Shown in pieces: positions 23,411 to 34,500 of a stretch of 64,000 bases of DNA. The position numbers and the translations under genes were made by a program. A model generated the notes under the pieces. The model was not told the origin of the DNA and did no database searches. It worked only from the letters and a program-made list of their open reading frames with translations. This stretch comes from Undaria pinnatifida (taxonomy: Eukaryota > Sar > Phaeophyceae > Laminariales > Alariaceae), in contig JABAKD010000017.1 of NCBI GenBank assembly GCA_012845835.1, positions 4,400,867 through 4,464,866 on the forward strand, written 5' to 3'. Each line of letters opens with the position of its first letter. Position 1 is the first letter of the stretch.

Positions 23411-24105
23411 TGACATCATATCAACGGCACGACGACAACAACATCAACGACACTCAACAACTGTACTTACATTGTTGTTGACGTTGTTGTTGGTCTCACA
23501 GTACCGTGCTGCTGTCATCATGGCTTGTGTTACCTTTCCTTTCTTTCCTATCGATTCCAACTCGTTGCGTAGTGTTTCTTTGTTTTATTCTCTGCTGATG
23601 TTCGCGTTGCGCAACCAACCTTCGCATGAAAATCTTTTCCTCACCCCTCCCCCACCTCCGACCCTTTTGCCGCCCACGCCTCCGCTCATTGAAACCTCCA
23701 CACGACTGCGCCAGGATCGCACAATATCTACTGCTAGCTGCTGCTTCTCATAGGCAGGAGGAATTAGCGGAAAGGAGGGGTCGAAGGGTTTGTTTTATTT
23801 GAGGGCCAGATAGAAGCGACACTGAAAAAAACGCACGCGCCGTTTTGTACGCCAATCATTTTTTAAACGCCACTCTTTTGTAAGGATTGTTGGCACATTG
23901 GGGATTAAAAAGGAGGCGGTGGTCTTTTTTTTCGATTTCCTTCGGTTTTATTTTCACCTTCCTAAGGTGATAACAAAGAACGGGAATTTTAAGACCCGGG
24001 AGGCGGTGTTCCATCGCGTAAACGGGCGGGGCAAGGGGAAAGAGGAGAGCGGAGAAACGCTTACGGGTGAAGCGAGGAACACGGTTTCACAGCCGTGTCT
24101 GTAAC
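23411..24105 (+). promoter_or_regulatory. 5' flank and probable 5' UTR of the G-alpha gene
   Basis: The last 150 bases before the ATG are purine-rich (GGGCGGGGCAAGGGGAAAGA), unlike the T-rich stretch at 23920-23960. GTAACATGG gives a reasonable start context (A at -3, G at +4). A TATA-like GGATTAAAAAGG is at about 23902. No transcription start can be fixed from sequence alone. Confidence 0.4.
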
Positions 24106-24159
24106 ATGGGGATATGTTCGAGCACGCTGTCGGCGGAGGACAAGGAGGCGATGAGAAAG
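24106..24159 (+). CDS. G-alpha exon 1
   Basis: 18 codons: [18 protein letters not shown]. Carries the lipid-modification signal (Gly2, Cys4) and the start of the N-terminal helix that contacts beta-gamma. The TLSAEDK sequence is typical of the Gi/o group. The donor GTGAGG (24160-24165) is followed immediately by the miniature LTR element. Confidence 0.95.
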
Positions 24160-26153
24160 GTGAGGTGTGGTGGAAACACGAGTTTAGAAGGAAATAACTC
24201 AAGCAGCATATGTTGTGCAACATTTTTAGTCTACTTCCTCACAATGGCGTCGCGGACAGGATGTGAGATTATGAACAGTGAGGTCGCTGGTTCGATTCTC
24301 ACCGTCTTTCCCAGAAAAAGAAAAAAGGGGACTTTCTCACGTTCAAGAATCTGTAAAACTCGACCACTTAAAAACAACGATGAGAGCAATGTATAGGATC
24401 ATCGCAAGTCACTCCAATACCGAAAAAGTGGCATTGGATCCTGGATATCTCATCGGGGTTCCTGACATAATGTGGGGAATATGTCAGGTTTAGTGGGGGA
24501 GAAATGTGGTGGAAAAACGAGTTTAGAAGGAAATTACTCGGGTAGCATTTGTTGTGCAACATTTTTAGTCTACTTCCTCACAGAGTGAGGAGGCTTTGTA
24601 TTCCAAAGGGGGAGTTGTACCAGGGAGATGAGTTTTTCCTGCTGTGGCACGGGCGGGCGTAATCATGGTACCAATGCATGGTCGTTGTCCGTAGGACTAT
24701 AGGCCCTTGCATCCGTCCAATGCCGGGGCGGAGCAAGTCGGGCTTTCACCAAGCATGAAAACGTTGCGTGCACCGCGAGGGGAGGGGGGATGTGATTGTT
24801 TGTGCGTGTTGTTTTGTATTTAGTAATTTCTGTTGTTTTGGCTCGTCGCTTGGTAGTGCTTCGGCGGAGGACTGGGCGGCGTGGGGTTGGGGTACGGTGG
24901 AAGTGGAAGAGCGGGAGTTTTTTTTTTCGTGTTGCTTGAGCGTTTGCTCTGTCTGAGCTCCGTCCGTGAACCCCTTTCGGACTTAGCCCCTTCAGGGCCT
25001 CAAAACCCCTCCGCATAATAATTCGAAGCAATGTGTCTAAAGAATAAACGGGTTTCCGGTTGTAAAGGGCGTTAAGACGCAAAAAAATGGCAGAAAAAAC
25101 TGACGATTACAGAGTCGGCGACGTGAAGCGACCCGACCTACTTCTGGTGTAGGAGATGTGCTCATGAACTGCATCGCAGGAAGCTGTTAGGCAAAGCAAG
25201 CGTGAGGCATGAAGATATTCCGATTGCCTCAAGCTTTTCCTATTAATAGACGTTTGATTAGATCGCGCTCGCCGCTTTTTGGTCAAGAGTATGTAACCAC
25301 ACGGCGCTTTACGCAATAGTGCCATGTAATAGTCACCCTTCCGTACGGGATTTCGTTCCATGTTTCTGTTTATTTCTGTTTTTTGCGGGATAGCTTGAAA
25401 ACCGTACCGTTACCGCTTGACACATGAAGAAAGTGGATATATATATAGTATCGTTAATTTAAATACTACCGATACACAGCCCTAATTTATAGTATGTAGC
25501 AGCACTGCGCTTTACGCAATACTACTATTGGTGACCCTTTCGCACGGGATTTCGTTCCATACTTTTATTTTTCGCGGGAAAAAAATGAAAACCGTACCGT
25601 TACCGCTCGACAGACGAAGGAGGTGGAGGCGGCTAATGCCACCGCCTTTCGTACATACGGGAGTTCGTTCCATATTTCCGTCTTTCGCGGGGGGAAAATT
25701 GAAAAACCGCACCGTTACCGCTCGACAGACGAAGGAGGTGGAGGCGGCTAATGCCGCCGCTTTCCAGAAGGAGCAGGAGAAGATCAAGCTGCTGCTGCTT
25801 GGGGCGGGAGAGTCGGGGAAATCTACGATCTTCAAGCAGATGAAGGTAGGATACTGTAGCAGCAGCCGTGCACTTGCTTTTAAACTGCACACGTTTGTGA
25901 GACTAAACGGAAATTGGTCCGTTTTCTAGCTGCACCCGTGTTTCGGCAGTCCTTTTTTCTGCAGTGGAAACGCTAAGCCGTACCATAATTTGCGCGATGA
26001 AAACGCAGGCGCACACATTTGTGAGACTGAACGGAACTTGGTCCGTTTCTAGCTGCACCAGTCTTTTTTTCTACAGTGGAGACGTCAGCCGTACTGGTAC
26101 CATAATTGGCGCGATAAAATCGCAGGCGTTTGCCGTGGGTGGGGGCATGACTA

Positions 26154-26184
<31 letters not shown>

Positions 26185-29100
26185 TATTTTGGCAGTCCAT
26201 TTTCTGCAGTGGGATGTAGATGGGTGAACATATCCGTGCAATGTGAAGGAATACACACTCATATATGACCTAATAAAAATAAAGATGCACTCCAGCTGTG
26301 AGATCGAAGATTTTGTCGAACTCATCTTTGCAAGCTGTGTGTGACACCCCGATCGCGCGTATTATACGAGAGGGCATGTATTTCGTATGCACGGAGGAAG
26401 TTTGTTCCCCTCAAAATCAACGCAGTGTTTTAGAAATGCCTGTTAGTAATTAGCCTTCCGTTGGAAAGTTTCGAGAACCCTTCCCCGTGCACTCCCAAAG
26501 CGATTTTTTTTCGAGATGTTTTTTTAGCTAACAGAGGACTTCCGTCGCAAACAATGTCATGCTATGCGCAAAACTTGATAGAACCTTCCTAATGTGGGGG
26601 CGGTGTCCCCAGAGCCCTATCGACGACGCCAAATGTAGGGCGGTGTCCCTAGAGTCCTGTCGACGACGCCAAATGTAGGGCGGTGTCCCTAGAGTCCTGT
26701 CGACGACGCCAAATGTAGGATGGTGTCTCTAGAGTCCTGTCGACGACGTCAAATATAGGGCGGTGGCGGTCCCCAGAGTCCTGTCGACGACGTCAAATAT
26801 AGGGCGGTGTCCCCAGAGTCCTGTCGACGACGCCAAATGTAGCACGGTGTCCCGAGAGTCCTGTCGGCGATTCCTGTCGGCAACGCCAAAATGTAGCGCG
26901 GTGTTCCTAGAGTCCTGTCGACGACGCCAAATGTAGCGCGGTGTCCATAGAGTCCTGTCGACGACACCAAATGTAGCGCGGTGCCCCTAGCAGGTTATCT
27001 CTTGTGTGGTTGTGGTGTGGAGGACCCGCCGAGGTGGGTTGATACCTTGGCTCCACACGGCATGGAGTGAGGGACGTCTGGTGACCTTGCACTTGTGTAT
27101 AATGAGGCGGTAGTATCTAGGGGAAGGGACCCTCATGTCCATGCACGCCTTTTGTCAAATTTATTCGACTTTTTAACTTTTACCTCTGCACTCTCAAAAG
27201 GGGTTGATGTATACCGGGTATGTGAAACCGTTATTTCCCAATTCTCGCGGGTGCGCTTAAACGACCAGATCTTGTACGGGGCGGTTTCAATGGACGAAAA
27301 GAAGCAAATAACGCCCGTTGTCTACAGCAACACCATCATGAGCATGAAGGTCCTCGTGGAGCAGGCAACACTCCTGGGAGAAGAGGTATGTTTTTCTTTT
27401 TTGTCTGACCAAGGACCTGAACCAAGCCTGGGACGATTTTTGATTGGTAGTTTTACACGAGGTGCCTTGTTGTTAAATATTCGATATTCGTCCCTCGTCA
27501 AGATATTCGGTTGGATACCTTTTTTCGGCCGTTCTTTTGGCTACGTGGAACATTCCTGGGAGGGGAGATACATGATTTGTGCCCGCGACCAAATACCTGA
27601 GACAAGACCCGTGACAATTTTGAGTGATTTTGAGTATCCTTATAAGACATGCAGTATCTTGGTGTTTTTCGGCCGTTACTGATCTCTCGTCAAGACGTTG
27701 TGCTGGATACCTTTTTTTCGACGGTTAATTTGGCTTCTTCACGAGACTCTTGGGAGAAAAGACATTATTTTTCTTTTGTCTGACCAAGTACCTGAGCCAA
27801 GCCCCGTGACAATGTTGGGTATCATTATAAAGGCATGAACTTGCCAGCCGTTAAACTGGTCTCTCGTCAAGATTTTGGTGTTGGATACCTTTTTTTCGGC
27901 CGTTATTTTGGCTACGCCAAGATTTTGGTGTCGGATACCGTTTTTTCGTCCGTTATTTTGGCGACGCCATGATTTTGTGTTGGACGCCTTGTTGTCGGCA
28001 GTTATTTTTGCTACGCCAAGATTTTGCGGTGAAAACCGTTTTTTCGGCCGTTACTTTGACTACGTCACGACATTCTTGGGAGGAGAGTATTATGCTTGTG
28101 GTTTGACCAAGTACCCGTGCCAAGCTCGTCACCATCGTGGATGCCCTCGTATCTTGTTTTTGGCTGTTGTATACTGGGCTCGTCAAGATTTTGTGTTGGA
28201 TCCCTTTTTTTCGGCCGTTAGTTTGGCTACGCCACGACAACTTTGGGTAGAAGAAACGTGCTTACGGTTTCAGCAAATGCCTATACCAAGCCCGTCACAA
28301 TATAGGATGCCCTTATTATCTTGTGATCCGGCTGTTGTGTACAAGACTTGTCAAGATTTTGTTTTAGATACCTTTTTTTTCGACCGTTATTTTGGCTCTG
28401 TCGCGATTAGGATAACCGTCACCGGCAGATGTTGGAGATTTTTTTGTGTCCCTTGTATCGAGTATGAATTCACAGCGGTTATTGCGAAAGGGGCAGGTTT
28501 TGGGAAAGGCACGTAAAATGATCGTCGCGTGACATGTTCGATCGGAAGATCCAACGGGCGGGCGAAATCATTCATCCCAAGATATTCCGATCATCCCGGC
28601 GAGATTTGCGTAATTGTGTTGACCGCCTTACATAGAAAAATGCACTGCTATTCACTTTTTTTTAGTGTGGAGATTTGTTTTGTTTAGCGGTGACTTGGAG
28701 TCGCGAGGGACGAGGTGGATGCTATGGTTTCCTTCCACCCTCCTCCTCCTCGTCGTCCTCGTCGTCTCACTTTTTTACAGTGTGGAGATTTGTTTTGTTT
28801 AGTGGTGGCTTGGAGTCGCGAGGGACGAGGTGGATGCTATGGTTTCCTTCCACCCTCCTCCTCCTCGTCCTCGTCGTCTCACTTTTTTTTTAGTGTGGAG
28901 ATTTGTTTTGTTCAGTGGTGGCTTGGAGTCGCGAGGGACGAGGTGGATGCTATGGTTTCCTTCCACCCTCCTCCTCCTCGTCGTCCTCGTCGTCCCCCTC
29001 CTTTTGCTTCGGTGGGTAACGAAACATATCTGCCAATGTCAGAGACCGCCTTGCCTTGCGCGCTCTTAAGACACCTTCACGTTCCTCACCCGCAACAAAG

Positions 29101-31480
29101 TGAAGGAACGCTCTCTCCTTGCCCCACATCGCGTACGAGAAAAGTGCCATTTGGGCCCTCTCCTACAAAAGGGGACCAGGCGTTTAATTGCACGTACGTG
29201 CAAGGTTTTCCGATTTGCACGTAAGCTCAAAGCTGCCCCTGCCGACCTCGAGAGCAGACCTCGAGCCCCCCTAAGGGTTGGGGTTAAGTTTGGGGTTAGG
29301 GTTGGGGTTAGGGTTAGGGTTAGGGTTAGGATCAGGGTTAGGGCTAGGATCAGGGTTGGGGTTAGGGTTGGGGTTAGGGTTAGGGTTAGGGATAGGGTTA
29401 GGATCAGGGTTAGGGATAGGGTTAGGATCAGGGTTAGGGTTAGGGTCAGGGTTAGGGTTAGGGTTGGGGTTGGGGTTGGGGTTAGGCTTAGGGTCAGGGG
29501 TAGGGTTAGGGTTAGGGATAGGGTTAGGATCAGGGTTAGGGTTAGGGTTGGGGTTGGGGTTAGGGTTAGGGTTAGGGTTAGACTTAGGGTCAGGGTTAGG
29601 GATAGGGTTAGGATCAGGGTTAGGGTTAGGATCAGGGTTAGGGTTAGGGTCAGGGTAGGGTTAGGGTTAGGGTAGGGTCAGGGTCAGGGTAGGGTTAGGG
29701 TTAGGGTCAGGTGTGGTGTCGGGTTAGTCTAGGTAGCGCAACCGTCGTTTTGTGCGGACCTGTTGTTTTTGTTGTTGTTGTTGTTGTTGTTGCTGCTGTT
29801 GCTGTTGTTGCTGTTGTTCTGCAGATTAACTCGCATAATCACGTCCGTGGTCACAGGACAGGCATCAGTCACTCTACAGAGCTGAGGAATACCCCCAGGG
29901 GAAAAACACAAGCAGACCAGTTTGAGATACGGTGCCACTCGTGGCAGTGGCCCACCTCCACAGTGGTGAACCATTGCGGAAGCTTCACATGGGGAGTCGC
30001 CATACATAAATCGCTGTTGAATTTACGTGCAACTCTGAAAGACCTTGCACGTACGTGCAACTTCGCGGGGGCCGAGAAAAGGGGCTTTGTTCTATCTCAT
30101 AGAATACTTGTAGGGGCTCCTCATAGAATATGTGCAGGGGCTTCGTATTCTCTCCTTGAATAGGGGCTTCATATTATCTGCTAGAATAAGGGCTTCATGA
30201 CGTCTCATAGGAAAGGGGCTTCGTGTTATCTCATAGGATAGGGGCTTCGTATTATCGCGTAGGATAGGGGCTTCGTATTATCTCGTAGGATAGAGGCTTC
30301 GTATTATCTCATAGGATAGGGGCTTCACGTTGGCGTCGACGTTGTTATTGTATCGGCTGTATCTGATACTTCTGTGTGTGTGTGTTTTTTTTTCTTCAGT
30401 AGTCCGTTTTTTTTTTTTTTTTTTTTTTTTTCCACTTTGCCCTGGAAATTGTGGCGAACAGGAAATCGTTTGAGATGGTCTCTCTCTCGCATGGTAGATT
30501 GTTTTTGATCGGTCTTAGGCTCGTCATTATATTTTTTTGTTGGGTAGCTTTTGTTTCCGCCGTTATTGGCTACGTTACGAGTTTGGATACCGTTTTTCGG
30601 TATCTTTTTTGTTTTTGTTTGTTTTCCTGAGGGGAAATATGCCGTGTGCAACGATATTGTGTTGCATTTTTTTTTAATTCGGCCGGTTTTGGCTATATAA
30701 GCCACGACTTAATATACTGTATACTGTACCTGGCACCGTTTTAGCGACTGTACCTTGTTTTGCGAGGTTACCCTTGTTACGAGTGTACCTTTTACTCGTT
30801 CTCTGTGTTCCGTCTTCAGGAAAAGATAGCATGCAAGGAATCGTTCGAGATGATCTCCAAATGTGAAGGCAGACCCCACGGTTTACGATACCTTACCTTT
30901 TTTGCGTTTTCTGTTTTTGTTTTCCCCACCCAAGAAATTGTGGGTGCAAGGAAGCGTTCGATACGATTGTCGACTGTCAAGACAGACCCCACCATTTACG
31001 ATGCTGCACCTTTTTTTGTGACTGTACCTTTTTTGCGTTGTCTGCTTTTTTTCCCACCCAGGAAAATGTGGCGTACAAGGACTCGTTCGATATAATCGTC
31101 AACTGTGAAGACAGCGCCCACTATTTGCGATACTGTACCTTTTTTGCGACTGTACCTTTTTTGCGCTGTCTGTTTTTTTTTCCCCACCCAGGAAAACGTG
31201 GCGTGCAAGGAAGCATTCGATATGATCGTCAACTGCGAAGACAGCGCCCCAATCGACATGGTACTCGGCCAGGCCATCAAGGACGTCTGGGCGGACCCAG
31301 CAATGCAAAGGGTCAGTTAGACGGAGGGAGGGGGGGGGGGGCTCGTTTCTTGCATAGCCGTAGTCTTGAAGGCCATCGCCGTAGTCTTGAAGGCCATCGA
31401 CCGTCTGGGGCGGAGGGAGGGGAGGGAACTCATTTCATGCATAGCCGTAGGTTTATAGACCATATACCTTTTTTTTTTTT

Positions 31481-31511
<31 letters not shown>

Positions 31512-34500
31512 AATAGACCTATGTCTGCGTATTAATGGAACACTCATCGACGATTAGTGTTCATACGTTCGCACTGCATCACGAGCAGGATTCCGTTGAC
31601 TGAGTCTTCACCAGAATGTTAAGGGGAGGAAAGGGGGAAGGGAGGGAGGGGAGGGAAGGGGAGGGAGCGGCGCGAAAACAGAGCACGACCTCACGTACAG
31701 GATAGCAACACCACGAGCGAACGCCAAGCGAGTAACCTTCGGCGAACCGCTGGGCCAAGTCCAACTAACTGCCTGGTGAAGCTGTGGTGGGTTTCTATTA
31801 AGGGGAAGGGGGGAGGGGGGAAGGGAGGGGAGGGGAGGGGGCGCGGGGAGTCATTTTTCACGTTCAGTTTTTCGCTTTCCTTTTCTTTTTGTCTTATGTT
31901 TTTGGCCTGTGATACATACGACCCTTCTTCTCTCCTCTATTTGTCAGATATGGGAGCGACGAGCGGAGTACCAGATCGTGGAATCGGTGAAGTTCTATTT
32001 CAACGAGATGGATCGGATCATGCAGGACGACTACCTTGCCACCCAACAAGACGTTCTCTTCTCCCGTGTTAGAACGTCGGGCATCGTCACTGAGCGGTGA
32101 GCCTTTGGTGGGCCAGGGGTGGGGGGTGGGGGGGGGGGCGTACTCATTTGTTGTATATTGCCTTAGTCATTTGACCATCGACCACAGGCCGGGGGGGGGG
32201 GGGGGGGGGGGTACTCGGTTTGTGCATGGCCGCAGCCGTGTGACCATAGACCCTTGCATCCCTACTATGCCGGGACGGAGCACATCGGGTTTTCACGAAC
32301 CAGGCAGGGCCGGGGGGTGGAAGGAACGGGGAAAGAGGTAGCCGACTCGACAGGTTTGGGTGGAGAGGAGCGGGGAGGGATCGGGGTGGGGGGATGGGTA
32401 AAGGGCGGGGGTGTTGGTGGAGGCGGGAAGCGGAGGGGGGAGTTGAAACTCGAACGGTTTCCCGGTTGTAACGCCGCTCTGCTATGTGTCGTTTCCCGTC
32501 TCGTTGTGTTCTCCGTTCCAATCCATCCCGTCCCGTCCCGTCCCGTCCCCGTTCCATCACGTTTCAATCCTTTCCGTCCCCGCGCCCCATCTGGCGCGAT
32601 GCGTTTGCGTTGCGGTGCAAATCAAATATGTCAGGAGACGGGGCTTTGACGCCTTGACCGACGGCAATTTTACGATACTTTGCGTTGACTGACGGCAGAC
32701 TACTAGGTTTTAGTGTGGAACGTTGACCGACGGCAATTTTCCGATAGTTTGCGTTGACCGACGGCAAACTACTAGGTTTTAGTGTGGAACGTTGACCGAC
32801 GGCAACTTTCCGATAATTTGCGTTGACCGACGCCAAAGTATTAGGTTTTAGTGTGGAACGATCGATTTTACAACCTTGACTGACCGCTGGACGTTTTCCC
32901 GTGACTGCCCGTCTCCTGAAATGTTTGGCGCAAATGCTTGGAACCTCCCCCCCCATTCAGGTATGAGATTGACGGGTCGACGTTCGAGATGTACGACGTC
33001 GGGGGACAAAGAAATGAGCGTAAGAAGTGGATCCACTGTTTCGATAACGTTACCGCCGTCATCTTCGTGGCCGCCTTGTCCGAGTACGACCAGTGCCTTT
33101 TCGAAGACGCATCCACTAACCGGTGAGAGACGCATACCACGGCAGAGGGTGTACTCAACATTCATGCATGGCCGTAGTGGTATGACCATAGCTATTGGGC
33201 CATCGCAATCTTACAATGCCGGGACGGAGCGGGTCGGGTTTTTACCGACCGGGCAGGCTTTGCTTGCACCGAGCGCGGAGCGCCGTGAGGTGTTCGGTGA
33301 GTATCATAGCATGCCTCGGTAGGGGTGGCTTTTCTCTCTGGACCAATTTTTTTCTGACTCCCGGACAGATCATCGATTTTTCCCCCCCCTGATGACCTGG
33401 ACCGTTCGGAGGAAGATCTGTATGGTCTAGCTCATGTTGCTGGGTGGGAGAGACGCATGCCGCAATAAGCGTGGTTTTTTGTTGGCCAATTTTTTCTCCT
33501 GACACTTGGGCAGATCATCGATTTTTTCCCCACTTGATGATCTAGATCGTTCGGAGGAAGATCTGTATGGTCTAGCTCATGTTGCCGGGTGGGAGCGACG
33601 CGTGCGCCGCGGTAAAGGAGTGGCGCTTTTTTGGCCAAATATTTTTCCGACTCCCGGACAGATCATCGATTTCTCCCACTTGGATGATCATCGATTTTTT
33701 TCCCGCTTGATGATCTAGATCGTTCGGAGGAAGATCTGCATGATCTAGCCCATGTTGCCGGGTGGGAGAGACGCGTGCGGCCGCGATAGGGGTGGAGCTT
33801 TTGAGCCAGAATATTTTTCTGACTCCCGGACAGATCGTCGATTTTTCGCACTTGATCTAGATCTTTCGGAGGAAGACCTGTATGTTCTAGCTCATGTCGC
33901 CGGGTGAGCGCCGTACGGTCTGCGTGATCTGTCGCATGCTTCCTCGGTTGGATGTGTGCGCCACGTGTACAGATCCTGCAGATCTTCTCACGACGGCAGC
34001 TATAGGATCTATACGGTAGAGGATATAGATGATCCACAGTAGATTGTCGTCTGTCCGAGGTTGGATTTTGTTTTTTTAACGACATCATGTAGAGCTAGTT
34101 TGAACGACAGACGAGCCCCCTGAAATGCGCTACTAACCAAGACGTTTCACGGATCATGATCCGACCCACGGGCTGGGTGCCGGGTCATTAGGTTTCTAGA
34201 CTCTCGAGGGTCGAGTCCGGGCGGGTCGGGAGGTCTCACGGGACGGTTCGGTTCGGCTCGGGAGGCTCTGACTTCTCACGGTGTTTTTTGGTCAGGTCGG
34301 GTCGGACCACTTTGACCCGACACGACCGGCGAGAACTGACCCTTACCCGTGAAGAACCCTGCTAATAAAACGTTTTGGGGCAAAAAGGTTGCGATATTTT
34401 TCACGCGTATACCAGTGAAGCGTGAGCGCGTAGCAATGCGGTTAGGGGTCCTGCTGCCTGCGCCCGTCCCGCACGGTTCTTTGTGCATTTTTGGCGTTCG

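Larger units (their letters stand above)
28291..30819 (+). other. G-alpha intron 3, middle part
   Basis: Mostly tandem repeats, listed separately (28660-29005, 29270-29711, 30075-30330), plus a GTTGTTG patch (29762-29818) with the dispersed CTCGCATAATCACGTCCGTG motif, and a T-rich stretch (30390-30430). A weak further copy of the exon 4 edge may sit at 30440-30490. Confidence 0.7.

Noticed and set aside
29100-29675. 191- and 126-residue frames of Arg-Val and Gly-Leu repeats
   Set aside because: Translations of the TTAGGG-like tract inside intron 3.
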